Program-made: the position numbers and the translations under genes
DNA from: Vitellaria paradoxa
Taxonomy: Eukaryota > Streptophyta > Magnoliopsida > Ericales > Sapotaceae
Direction of reading: 5' to 3'
Assembly: GCA_019916065.1 (NCBI GenBank)
Contig: CM034236.1
Coordinates: forward strand, 25,244,358-25,308,357
DNA: 64,000 nucleotides
Notes under the pieces: model-generated
Told to the model about the DNA's origin: nothing
The model's database searches: none
Seen by the model: only the letters and a program-made list of their open reading frames with translations
Shown: positions 23,545 to 34,262 of the stretch, piece by piece
Layout of the letters: each line of letters opens with the position of its first letter
Numbering within the stretch: position 1 is the stretch's first letter

Positions 23545-24213
23545 AGATGATTCTGCCACTTCTTGTGGTTTTGGAAGAGCAGAAGTTTGGCTTGATTCTC
23601 CAATGTTGTTCAGTTTGTTCATGATTGCTTCGATTTGGTGATCACGTTCTTGCACCGCCTTGCACAAGCTCTCCACAATTTTCGACAGCGAGTTGACTTG
23701 TTCCTCTAACGATGTTGCATTCGTCATCATCACGTTCATGGCTGTCGAGCTTTGAGAATTAGCAAAATCATCATGTGGCTTGAACTTTGACTGGGGAGTT
23801 TCTGGAGGGGAACTGGATTCAGAATTGCTTGAATCATTAATTTTCTTTTGGCCAGATTGGAGCTTGACACTTGAGTCAGACCCTTGAGACATGGAAAGAT
23901 GTGACAGAGCTTTCTCCAAAATTGCAAACACGTCTCCATTCGACTTTACTGCAGCAACAGCAATAGTATCTTCTTTGCCTCCTGGAAGACTTAATGATGT
24001 GGATGTTGTTTTCAACGAACTTGAGTTGAAAACAAGTGTTGATTTTGGCAGCAGCGAGGCTTGCTTCAGTGCTTCAGCCATAGCTTTTGCCTTACTTCGT
24101 GTGATTGGGCCCATGCTTTGAGCAGTAGACCTCGAAGTAGTGTTGCCAGCAGCGGATTTGAAGCCTCCGGCTTTCAGATCCGGAACCTTTGAACAGTCGT
24201 TCTTGGGAGCCAT
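23278..24213 (-). pseudogene. Tat element gag, N-terminal part, frameshifted
   Basis: The ATG at 24213 (MAPKNDCSK) is chosen because an earlier in-frame Met (24324) lies inside the LTR, before the primer-binding site. The protein is Ser/Thr-rich and includes TRSKAKAMAEALKQ and a short coiled-coil segment (LEEQVNSLSKIVESL). The reading frame runs into a second copy of a 197-bp duplicated segment and terminates at 23278 after 311 codons. Without the duplication gag and pol would lie in one frame. Confidence 0.88.
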
Positions 24214-24266
24214 TAAGATTTTGGTTGATTTGATTTGATGAAAGAAGAGATGAGAGGCAGAGATCG

Positions 24267-24284
24267 GTCCCACCGGGCGTGCCA
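24267..24284 (-). other. Primer-binding site of the Tat element
   Basis: Six bases inside the 5' LTR the minus strand reads TGGCACGCCCGGTGGGAC. It starts with TGG, complementary to the tRNA CCA end. Its complement (TCCCACCGGGCGTGCCA) has the spacing of a tRNA T-stem plus acceptor stem. I cannot assign the tRNA with confidence; it is not the initiator-Met site (TGGTATCAGAGC) used by many other plant elements. Confidence 0.75.
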
Positions 24285-24290
24285 GAAATT

Positions 24291-24990
24291 TGTACACACA
24301 AATTTCGTGTTTGGAAATAAACACAAAAATTGCAGTAACAAATTAGAATTTTATTGATTTGTAGAAAGTGGAATACAATCTCTGATAATTTCTAATCAAA
24401 GAAATAAAATCCTCTGATTCTTCTTCTTCGAAAAGTCGATACGAGGCTTTGAAGCTTGATCTCGAATCAACACTTGTATCTTCTTGTTGCTTGAGAGTCT
24501 GTGGGGCTTTGGCAGCTTGATCCAGCAGAGTCTCCTTGTATGCAAAAGAGTGTCTTTTACACTTGGGGGTGACCCCTATTTATAGATGTGTGGGAGAGAG
24601 TTACAGTTGAATTCAATCTCTCCCGGGATAATTATCTCACTATTTAATTTATTAAATAATAGATAATATCCAAGACTTTAGATAATATCAAACCACTTAA
24701 ATAATTATCTCATTATTTTATTTATTAAATAAGAGATAAAATCAAGTAATTTGGATATCATTATAATTCTTAAATAATTATCTCTTATTTATTTATTTAT
24801 TTAAGAGATAAAAATTAAGAAATGATAATTATCTTTAGAGCTTGTCACATGTGGCGGCATGTGATTCGTCCACTTGTGTAGCTTTGTTGAAATCCTCCAC
24901 AAGACACGTGGCAAGATTTGATTTGTTAATTTAATTGGGCTTTATTTGACATGTGGCAATTTATGATTGGCCAAATTTTGTGTGTCTACA
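24291..24990 (-). repeat. 5' LTR of the Tat element (700 bp)
   Basis: This is the transcription-driving LTR for gag-pol on the minus strand. A TATA box TCTATAAATAG lies at 24586-24576. An intact G-box-like ACACGTGGC is at 24904-24912. The second, distal copy present in the other LTR reads GACATGTGGC here (24948-24957), having lost the CACGTG core through one C-to-T change. Confidence 0.95.
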
Positions 24991-24995
24991 CATAC
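24991..24995. repeat. Target-site duplication CATAC, right copy
   Basis: Perfect match to the five bases preceding the left LTR. Confidence 0.93.
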
Positions 24996-25240
24996 AAATC
25001 AAATTCTTACTGGCATCCAATGGCCACAATTTAAAAAAAAAAAAAAAGGGTATCCCATCTGATAACATCCATGGGGGACACGCATCCATTCAAAGACCAA
25101 ATTTATTATTATTAAAAAGCACTCCAAAACCAACTACTGAAATACCATTGCATTAAAATAAAAAAGGAAAAAGAAAAGAATAATTATTATTTAGCGGACC
25201 TTAGTGATAAAACGGGAGATCTACAATCTTTCTTCATTAA

Positions 25241-25272
<32 letters not shown>

Positions 25273-26467
25273 TAAAATAAAATAAAGAAAAGTATTCAAA
25301 TTTGTATTTTAGTCCTTGACGTCCTTACAAAAGTAAATAATGCATATTTTAGTAGTGCAAAAATAGTTTTATCATATTACACCACTAGCTGGTGCACCAA
25401 ATGCCACATTACCTTTCATACATGACTGCATAATAGTAAGCTACTGGTTAAACTTACTGAGAAGCTCATTTCCAATTGCACCAAGGAAACTTATACTACA
25501 CACAATTAAGCAACCAAATGAAGTGAAAAAGGAGTCCTTGTATAAGAACTAGTTGACGTATTTGAGAGAGAACCCAACAAAAATTGAAAGAGCAAGCAGT
25601 ACATCCGACTCTCGGGTACAAAAATGAGGAGAAAACTTGTTAAAGATCACCGAAATATTTTTATCCCCTGCCAGCAGGACACCAAATCAGGCAAATACCT
25701 ACACATTTTCCTATAAATAATCTCGACTCCATAAGCATCTGAAGTCAAATACACAGAAGACTACCACAAACATTACCACATCGTTGAGAGAATTCTGTCA
25801 CGAAGGCAGCAGCAAAGTAAATATCATCCATGAGAACTATGATGATCAATAAAGCCAACACCATTGAACCATTGATGGCACAGCAAAGAAGCTTCCAGTC
25901 AAGCGATGATAGAATAAAATTTGTCAAATGGTAGACTGCTTTCTAGCACCCCCACAAATGTCCTATAAATGATTTTGCCTGTTGAATAGAAACATGGAAG
26001 TTCACATAAGAAGATTATTTCAACTTCTTGAGTAAAGTAAATTATGAAACACTAAAAGTTGGCATTTCAGAAGGCCAAACAATTCAGCAAGATTGTAGGC
26101 TAAACTCAAATCAACTAAATCCCATGGCCATGAGTTCAGGTTCATATGAATCAGTTCAGTTCAGTTCAGTTCAGTTTTCTTACTAACCCATAATTGAACA
26201 GAACCACATCAGTTCTCAGATTTGGGACCCAAAACCTAACCATGATCTAGTGGGGGATAAACAAAACCAAAAAGTAGTGGAAGTCACGCCGAATGCGCCA
26301 GCAGCGCCCAACATCATTGCTCTAGCCCAAAAACGATTAGTCCGGCATACATTACGTGAGGCCCTAGTAATTAACCATATAAATTGATAACCCAGGCATT
26401 TCCAACACACCAAACTGAACTGTTAAATATAACATTCAGAAAATTAATTCAGTATATAATTCAACAT
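24996..26467. other. Right flank of the Tat element, no gene recognised
   Basis: AT-rich to moderately mixed sequence. Several 60-67 codon frames occur, but none resembles a known family. A (TTCAG)5-type microsatellite is at 26151-26176. Confidence 0.5.
26151..26176. repeat. (TCAGT)5 microsatellite
   Basis: Five consecutive pentanucleotide units. Confidence 0.9.
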
Positions 26468-26479
26468 AACTAATTATGA

Positions 26480-26616
26480 GCCCCTTGCGGCCCCGGCACA
26501 CTGGTTGGTGGATTTGCTCCCCACACAACTAGTCGCCGGTTCGAATCCGCTCAGGGTAGGGCACGGCAGCTTGGGGCCTTGCCATAATTTTTCAATTCAA
26601 AAAAAAAAAAAAAAAA
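26480..26616 (+). mobile_element. Intact tRNA-derived SINE
   Basis: The body starts GCCCCTTGCGGCC, has an A-box-like GGCACACTGGTTGG and a perfect B box GGTTCGAATCC about 40 bp later, and ends in a poly(A) tail of about 20. It is flanked by a perfect 12-bp target duplication AACTAATTATGA (26468-26479 and 26617-26628). The length (about 137 bp) and the lack of a tRNA cloverleaf 3' half distinguish it from a tRNA gene. Confidence 0.92.
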
Positions 26617-26675
26617 AACTAATTATGAAATTGAAGATTGTATGATTTAGAGATTTCAACTACTCAAATTCAAAC

Positions 26676-28218
26676 TCCCTTTTTTTTTTTTTGTGGTGGT
26701 AGGTGAGCTTTTACTTAATTACCAAAATCATATATTAAAGTAAGCACAATACAACTCCCATAAGGGATAACACACCCTAAAAGGTAACACACTACCTAAA
26801 TTAAGTTAGGAAAATCTCTAACCTAGTCCACTAACAAATTTTCACTTACAACCCAAGTGGATAGGCTAGAAACACACAATATGCAATTGAGCATCTAAAA
26901 TAATATACAATGCAACCAATTCAGCCCGATAAACACATATATGCTAATGAGCTTAATAATTAATAACAATCACGCGTTAAGCCCAACCAAACAAGGCCCA
27001 ACAAAAATATAAGCCAGTTGAAATTCACAACTAGCCCACCCATTGAAATTTTGAAATTGAAATCTGGGCTAGAACAGGTTTAACAAGGCCGGAAAATCCC
27101 CACTCAAACAGTCAATATCGTCAATTGGTAATATAACCTAAGCACATGACATCAGCAACACAGGCTCTGTGACCGGAGCACCTCCTCCTACTCGCCTTTG
27201 CCGAACTGCAGTAACAGCACCATTCCCACGCCAACAGATAGAGCAACCGTAGAAGCAGGAATTGGAGGTGTATCTGGATATGCACTAAAAGCGTCCAGAT
27301 ACACCCATCCATCTCACACAACTACTTCAGCAGCAATACATCCGTAGAGGTAAAAATTAGAGGTGTATTCGGATATCTTCTGATAGCATCCAGATACACC
27401 CATCCATCTTGCACAGCAGCTTCAGCAGCAATTCTCTATCAACAAACAACCCTTCGAAGGAGAATGAACAAAGGTTCAAATGGCCTACCAGCAGCAAGAA
27501 CCGCCAGTCCATTTCCCAAGCTCGTTTAAGCCCCCATCGGTGTACAAATGCTAGGCTTAAGAGGGAACCAAGTGGTTCACGATGGAATTGAACCAATCTA
27601 TCTCAATTGCCAGGAAAACCAATAACTTGCTCCAATAAATTATCCAGAGATGCACGCTGTGTATCGGATACATAAAGGTCACAGCATTCTCCAACCAACT
27701 CAGACCATCCATTCCTCACCAGCACCGAGCAAAACACCAAGACTTATCTTGAACCTCCATAACAGCAGCAGATCAAGGACAATGTCACAGGATGCAAATC
27801 CAGAAAACCCTTCCATCATTAGGCACCACAAGATCTCGTTACCCATACGAAAACTGAAAAGGAGGAAGAGATCTCGTAGACCCAAGGTTAAGCATCGTCA
27901 AACATCCCGATTTGGAACCTTATCTCTCAGCATGAAATACATATCAAACGATAGAGAGCACCAGCACCAAACCATCCATAACCTTTATACAATCACAGAG
28001 ACCATCATTTGCTGTGTTTTGTCAGAAGACAGAAGAAATCCGTTGGGTCTCAGCCTACTGCCGCACCAATCTCACCCTTTTGTAGATATAACATGAAGAA
28101 CAAGGGTTAAACACTCCCTAAGAGTATAGGAAGTGATTGCAAGAGAGTGTCAGGGGAGAGGGAAGAAAAGATTTAGCCTAGAGAGAGAAGCTCTCCCTCT
28201 TCCGAATCCTTTCCTCCT
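26676..28218 (-). mobile_element. 1.5-kb poly(A)-tailed retroposon (family 2, apparently full-length)
   Basis: On the minus strand it begins near 28218 with a CT-rich leader (GAGAGCTTCTCTCTCTAGGC), and ends CTACCACCAC plus poly(A) at 26679-26692. The flanks TACTCAAATTCAAAC (26661-26675) and TACTCAATTCAAAC (28219-28232) form a target duplication differing by one A. No RT is encoded, and reading frames are short on both strands. The 3' 200 bp match the copy at 1990-2234. It may be a non-autonomous LINE derivative or a retrocopy of a host transcript. Confidence 0.7.
27264..27434. repeat. Imperfect ~80-bp direct repeat within the family 2 retroposon
   Basis: 27264-27342 and 27356-27434 share AATT(G/A)GAGGTGTAT, GTCCAGATACACCCATCC and CAGCAGCAAT. 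Confidence 0.75.
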
Positions 28219-28399
28219 TACTCAATTCAAACCTGTTTTAATAATATATTTAAAGAAAAAAAAAATAAAATGATTGGATATGCCAAGAGGCTTATCCAAC
28301 ATGAATTTTGGTGTGCTCAAGGAGTATATGTGTCGGATATATGTTGGATATAGATATGACAACTATTTTGAAGTGTTAATGCCTCATAATTTAGCAGTA

Positions 28400-29010
28400 G
28401 CTAGAATACAAACGAATGAATAGTTAGCATTAAAAATCAAAAATCTATGATACAAACAGAGTGATAAATTGGTGGGAATGCTATGAACAGAATTAAAGCA
28501 GGTTAGATTAAATGAAATAATATATCAGGTGTTCTAAGTAATCATCATACCTTTAAGGTTAAAAGAAAGTTTAATAAAATAGTAGTTAGATTTGCTGTGT
28601 TACATGCTTTAGTGATGGGCAATAAATATATATTAATAAAATGAATGCAGCCGAGAAGAAAATGCTGAGGTAGGTGTATGGTAAAATGAGAAAATATGGG
28701 ATTAGAAATTATCAGATTTGTGAGATAGTAGAAATAACACCAATTAAAGATAAATTGAATCAAAATTAGTTAAGGTGGTCTAACCATATACAACGGATCC
28801 ATATCTAAAGGATCCATATCTAAATCATGGATAATGAGGGGAAGAACTAGACCAACACTAATGAGATAGAAATAATAAAGAAAGACACGGGTCGATGTGG
28901 TTTAACAAACGAAATGGTCCTTATGCCGACTGAGATGGAGGAAAAATATCCATGTAGCTGATCCCATTTAGTTTGGGAAAGGCCAAGTTGAGTTGACTTT
29001 TGGACTATGT
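28400..29010 (+). pseudogene. Decayed RTE-type LINE, 3' end of ORF
   Basis: Translation across frames gives the C-terminal pattern typical of plant RTE elements: an ECWAIKNK-like start, KMNAAEKKMLR, GKMRKYGIRN, a LRWSNHIQR-like block, then LTNEMVLMPTEMEEKYP and a HLVWERPS-like end. Several stops and frame changes are present and nothing upstream is intact. Confidence 0.65.
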
Positions 29011-29447
29011 CCAATGAGTACAGCCAATGTTAGTTAAATATATGGGCAACGTTTTTACACCGGGGAAGGCAACTTTTATAGTATTTGACTTTACATATGT
29101 GAAGCATGCAACATATAGCCTTTTAACTTTATAATTTTTATATAGAAAGGAAGGTTTAAATTTTATTTTACCCATACGGGGCAAATAACATATACCTTTT
29201 AACTTCCTACACTTTTCACTATTGTTCTAAAGAAACTTTCTGACTTAATTTTCTTAGCCAATCAGCCCTTCCCAGGTTTTGCTGGTAGTGAGTTGTTAGG
29301 CAACATTTCCCGTGCTGGAGGCTATCTTGAGGCAACCCTCTCAACTTCAGAAAAAGGCCTTGAAATGTGTAATTATTTCTTGCCACAACAGTTATACTTA
29401 AGAGGGTAGAAACATAATGCCCAACCTTACAACTTCTACTGCCATAG
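29011..29447. other. No gene recognised
   Basis: Sequence between the RTE remnant and the L1 insertion. It holds the left copy of the L1 target duplication at its end. Confidence 0.5.
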
Positions 29448-29462
29448 CTAAAGAAGATGCAG

Positions 29463-31621
29463 TTTTTTTTTTTGAAAAGGATAAGTAAAAATTTTATTTC
29501 AAAGAACAGAAGTAAGCATCCGGAGATGCATACATATATAGTAGAACTATACAAATAGGCCCAGATCCTAAGATCAGTTCAAAGAGTCAATAAAGTTCAA
29601 AAAGAAGCATAGATCTATGGCACTTCCCTCCCTTGTCCAACTATATAAACAGCAGAGGAGGAAACTCTTTATCTTCAAAACAGTCCTCGAATTTTCTTCA
29701 AATATCCTCTTGTTGCACTCTTTCCAGATTATCCAAAAATACAGAATGGGACCATGTTCCAAGTCTGTTTCTTCCTCTTAACCAAAGACTATCCCCACCA
29801 AATCAATAGAAAACTCCCAAGGTCCTCCGGGAAGGACAAATGTACTCCAAAACACTTAAGAATCAAACTCCATAACTCTGTTGACCAGGAGCAGTGAAGA
29901 AAAAGATGAGCAATAGTTTCCTCTTGCCTCAGACACAGTGGACATTGATTAGCCATGGACATTGATTAGACACAGTGGACATTGCAGCTCGAGTAGGGGC
30001 TGCGGTTTTCCAGATCCTCGACCATGGAAAAACGTATTTCTTACAGCCCTGCAAGAAGGAATAATAGGATTTCACTGAAAACTCCTTGTTCCTTGATTGC
30101 CTCCATTTAACAGCATCTGCTACTCCAGTTAACTGGACGTGTAGAGTAATTCCATTAAAGACAAAAAACTGTCAAACTCCCAGTCATTTACATTCCTGCG
30201 TAACAATACAGTCCAACTGGATTGGGCTCCAACTCCCTTGTAATAATCAGAGACTCTAACTTCCTTGTTAGCAGCAATTGCAAAGATATCTGGAAATCTG
30301 TCTGATAGGCAGTATGCCTAACCAATCCTGCTTCCAAAAGCAAATTCTGTCACCTTTCCCCACCTGCCATATAAGACATTTGCTGAAAATCTTCCATAGT
30401 CCTCTAATACCTCTCCATAGTCCAATACCATAAGGACAAGACAATGAAACAGAGGACCATCCTCCAAATTCTTCACCATATTTGATTGCAATCAATTTTT
30501 TCCAGAGTTTGTTTTCCTCCTAAACATATCTCCATAGCCATTTGTCTAATAGAGTCTCATTGTTCAGTTTCAAATGCCTTATGCCCACCCCACCTGACTG
30601 TAGGGGTTTACAAACCTCCTTCCAGTTCACTAAACTGTGCTTGCAGACCTCCTTCCTTTTTCCCCAGAGGAAATCTCTTTGCATTCTCTCCAACTCCTTG
30701 ATGACTGAGATTGGTGCTGTGAATAAAGAAAGGCAAAAAGTAGGAAGGCTAGCTAGAACACTCCTAATTAGTGTAATCCTAGCCCCAGCCGATAGATATT
30801 TGAGCTTCCATTCAGCCAATCGGCTCCTACATCTTTCTAAAATTGGATCCCAAACATGTTTTGATTTGTAAGGAGCACCCAAAGGCAAACCAAGATAAGT
30901 AGCAGGAAATGATCCAATCTTACAGCCCAAAATATTTGCCAAACCACTCAGATCTTCCACAGCACCGACTGCCATTACCTCTTATTTTTGAAGATTTATC
31001 TTTAAACTAGTAACAGCTTCGAATCCCAATAATGTGCAGCGCAAATGTCCCATTTGCATCAAGTCAGCCCCACAAAATATTATTGAATCATCTGCAAATA
31101 ACAAATGTGAAATACTGAAGGGGTTTCTGTCAGTACCAACTGCAAAGCCTTCAATATAACCAGCAGCTTCTACTCTCTTCAGCATTCTACTAAGAACTTC
31201 CATTGTTAATATGAAAAGGAAAGGAGAGAGGGGGTCTCCTTATCTTAAACCTCGAGATGAAGCAAAAAAACCCTCAGGAGAACCATTAATCAAAACTGAG
31301 AATCTGGTAATTGAAATGCACCAATATATCCATTGACACCATTTGTTGCCAAACACCATTCTTCCTAACAAGTAGATCAAGAAATTCCAATTTACATGAT
31401 CAAATGCTTTTTCTATATCAAATTTGCAAACAATGCCTGATTCCTTGTTTTTGATCTTTGAGTCCAAAATTTCATTAGCTACCAAAACTGCATCCAAAAT
31501 CTGTCTACCTCCTACGAAGGCATTCTGAGAAGGTGAAATCAAAGGGTCCATTACTGATTTTAATCTGCTAGCAAGTACTTTTGAAAGGATTTTGTACACA
31601 GCCCCTACCAGGCTGATGGGT
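29463..31621 (-). mobile_element. 5'-truncated L1 LINE with target-site duplication
   Basis: The minus strand encodes L1 ORF2 pieces in order: RT start with [18 protein letters not shown], the [14 protein letters not shown] block and [11 protein letters not shown] (31621-31240), the catalytic FADD motif (about 31100), YLGLPLG and the LSAGARITLIRSVL thumb region (30975-30520), a FLWG block, and the WKQDW/zf-RVT region to about 29570. Stops and frameshifts separate the pieces. The 3' end has a short poly(A) (29463-29472 on the plus strand). CTAAAGAAGATGCAGTTT occurs at 29448-29465 and 31622-31639, an 18-bp target duplication. The endonuclease half is missing. Confidence 0.92.
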
Positions 31622-31663
31622 CTAAAGAAGATGCAGTTTATACTCCGGCATTTCTCAAAATTT

Positions 31664-31957
31664 AATAGGACTATTCTTCCTTGGTTAATTAAATATCCCA
31701 AAAATCTGAATATTCATAGCACGATGCAAACAACTTCTATGGTCACCTACCAAAAAAAAAAAAAAACTTCTATGGTCAAACTTTTTGCATGTATATGTGA
31801 TGAGGACATTAGGTTTAATTGAAGATATTCCCCATGGATGCTTTTAGAAATGATGTAACAAGACTATTCTTCCTTGGTTTATTAAATATCCCAAAAATCT
31901 AAAGATTTATAGCACGGTGCAAACAACTTCTACAATAAAACTTTTTGCATGTACATG
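31664..31957. repeat. Tandem duplication of LTR edge plus flank (~190-bp unit)
   Basis: GACTATTCTTCCTTGG, ATATCCCAAAAATCT and CTTTTTGCATGTA occur at about 31670-31797 and again at about 31862-31957. The first unit continues into about 60 bp of the adjacent LTR start (GAGGACATTAGGTTTAA) before the second unit begins. An A-run interrupts the first unit. Confidence 0.75.
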
Positions 31958-32304
31958 TGAAGAGGACATTAGGTTTAACCGAAGATATTCCCCTTGGATG
32001 TTTTTAGAAATGATTGTCATAATAAATGTTGGTTATTACCCTTTGAATGAACCCGTTGAATAAATATTCTCCCTAGGATGGTCTTTGGGTTTCCCTTTTG
32101 TTCTTTCTATTTAAGTTGTAATCTTATGTTGGTAAAGAAATTATTCTAATTATTTGAATGAGAATGTATAGCCCTTGGGTTGATTTCCTCTCTCCCTTCT
32201 CCTCTTGCTTCTTTTCTCTTTAAGCTTCTCATACCATCTTGGCTTATTTCTTTCTTTCTCTAGCTTTATTTCTTTTTACTTGATTTTGTATTTGTTTCAC
32301 ATCA
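31958..32304 (+). repeat. Left LTR of the short LTR element
   Basis: Begins TGAAGAGGACATTAGG and ends TTTCACATCA; about 350 bp, clearly diverged from the right copy. Confidence 0.75.
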
Positions 32305-33904
32305 AATAGGTATCACAACCCTTGACCATATTACCCGTTTGTTCAAGAATATGAGTTGCTCATTTGAAACCCCATTGGATGGAGCAGAGATAGTCATCAT
32401 CACCCAAACCAAGTGCTCTCCTCGAATCCAAAGTCGATCCAAGTCATCAAGGAAAGACAGTGACGATCGATACGAAAGGGAGGCATACTAGCAGGGGATT
32501 CGTACTAAGAGCGGTTATTCCAGTTCCTATTCCTAGTGCTCCACTAATGACTATCAAAAAACGTCATTCAAGAACATGTTAAAGAGTATGATGAGGGTCA
32601 ACTAGAAGAGTTGATTTATGAGCCTAACCTTACAGAATTTGATGATTTAGGGTGTGCTTGAATATTTTAAAATATGGGTTTTGACGTGTTTTTAAAATAT
32701 GAGTTCTGAAGTGTTTAGATGGTATGGATTCTGAGGTATTCGGGAACATGGGTTTAAAGATAACAATCCCATGTTTGGGAGTTTATTTTTAAATGAGTTT
32801 TGAGGTGTTTATTAATGTATATAATGACACGTATACTCTTATTTATTTATTAAGCAATAAGCACTTCACATATACAACAATATATTATGATATATATTAA
32901 AATAACATTTTAATATATCCAAAAATACTTATTAAAATAAGTCACATCCATATTACCAAAATACTTGTCCAAATAAATCAAATCTAAATTATAGACTATC
33001 CAAAATATATAATATAAAGGTTGCAGCAATATGAAGTTAAGAATATTAGATCTTGTTTGGTAACGTTTATGCTTATTGCTTTTTTCTTTATGTTTACAGA
33101 ATTTTGAAAATGGGCAACAAAAACGTTTTTGTTAAACTTATTTTTATTTTTGTTTTCAAAAAAATAAAAACTTAAACAAAAAATAATAAACAAAATAAAA
33201 AGTATTCTCACTCCTTTTTTTTCTATTATAAACATTTTGTCAATTTTAACAATTTGTCCATTTTTATTGCATCATATTAAAATGAATTATTTTATTCAAA
33301 TATTTTATAAAATAAAAATTATTTATTGAATAAATTAAAATAAAAAATATTTCTAATAAATAATATAATTAATTAATTAAATTAATTAAGTGATTATTTT
33401 GATAATCAAATCTTTGATGCTTTGACTGATGATGTGCTTTGCCAGTATGCCACCTAAAGAGTGTATGTATCAATAAGGAAAAGGTTGTTGCAAACCATCT
33501 AGCAACACAACATTCTGAACCCAAGCCTATATAGTTTGTTGATTTGGGTGATGTTGTGCCTAGTCTCATTACACCAACTAAAGCTGGCCAGATGACTGAG
33601 ATTCTAGCTTGTACGGTCTTTTGACTCGAGTTGAATACATTGCCTTATTCCTACAATATTCCTTACAATTTCTTCATCCCCACTACACTGTCCCCCCAAC
33701 AATTTGATCCGATTTTGGAAGTCAAGTTCGTTCCACTCCAGTAGAATTAGGGAGGACAACAAATTCTTTTTACCACTTAGGCGCGTACATGAACTTTGGA
33801 AAACACTGACAAACCTACTCTGCTCATAGCCCTAAGATTGACAAAAGGAGTGCGTCGTTTTCCGCTCGACAAAGTCGAGTTTCTTCTCACCCTAGGAGAA
33901 TTAA

Positions 33905-34262
33905 TGAGAACATCAAGTTTAACTGAAGACAATACCCTTGGATATCTTCAAGAATGGTCATTGTAATAAATGTTCGTGATTCCCCTTGGTATCTTAGAAA
34001 GAACCTGTTGAATTAATATTGTATTCTTTAGGACAATCTTTGGGTTCCCTTTTGTTTTCTTATTTAAGTTGTAATCTTATATTGCTATAGACATGATTAT
34101 GATGATTTGAATGAGAATGTATAGCCCAGTGGCCGATTTCCACTCTCCTTTCTCCTCTTGCTTCTTCTCTCTCCATGCCTCTTCTATCTTCCTGGCTTAT
34201 TTCCCTCTTTCTTTGGCTTTTGCTCTTTTCTCTTTGCTTGATTCTCTCTTTGCTTCACATCA
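33905..34262 (+). repeat. Right LTR of the short LTR element
   Basis: Begins TGAGAACATCAAG and ends CTTCACATCA; same internal order of blocks as 31958-32304. Confidence 0.75.

Larger units (their letters stand above)
5890..24990 (-). mobile_element. Complete 19.1-kb Ty3/gypsy Tat-lineage LTR retrotransposon with antisense PMD gene
   Basis: Two 700-bp LTRs (5890-6589 and 24291-24990) begin TGTACACAC and end GTCTACA on the plus strand, so both are TG...CA bounded. They are flanked by a perfect 5-bp duplication, CATAC, at 5885-5889 and 24991-24995. On the minus strand the order is 5' LTR, primer-binding site, gag, protease, RT, RNase H, a second (archaeal-type) RNase H, integrase, tandem repeats, two antisense gene copies, polypurine tract, 3' LTR. 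The dual RNase H and the antisense ORF are characteristic of the Tat/Retand group. I see three LTR-LTR differences, all transitions, implying a recent insertion. Gag-pol carries one frameshifting duplication and two stops, so this copy cannot be autonomous as it stands. Confidence 0.95.
31958..34262 (+). mobile_element. Short LTR retrotransposon without coding capacity (LARD/TRIM-like or decayed)
   Basis: Two LTR-like repeats (31958-32304 and 33905-34262) are direct copies sharing TTTAAGTTGTAATCTTAT, GAATGAGAATGTATAGCCC and TTCACATCA ends. The bases next to them, ACATG (31953-31957) and ATATG (34263-34267), may be a decayed 5-bp duplication. GGTATCACAACC at 32309-32320 is a weak initiator-Met-type primer-binding site. 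The 1.6-kb interior has no recognisable gag or pol; 32650-33400 is AT-rich and may be a later insertion. Confidence 0.75.

Noticed and set aside
23278..24324. gag start at the Met at 24324
   Set aside because: That Met lies within the 5' LTR and the frame crosses the primer-binding site; the ATG at 24213 is the plausible start.
26480..26616. tRNA gene suggested by the perfect B box
   Set aside because: No acceptor-stem pairing or anticodon arm; poly(A) tail and 12-bp target duplication identify a SINE.
27650..28096. 148-codon plus-strand frame, rich in Ser/Arg/His
   Set aside because: Lies antisense within the family 2 retroposon, has no recognisable domain and no promoter context.
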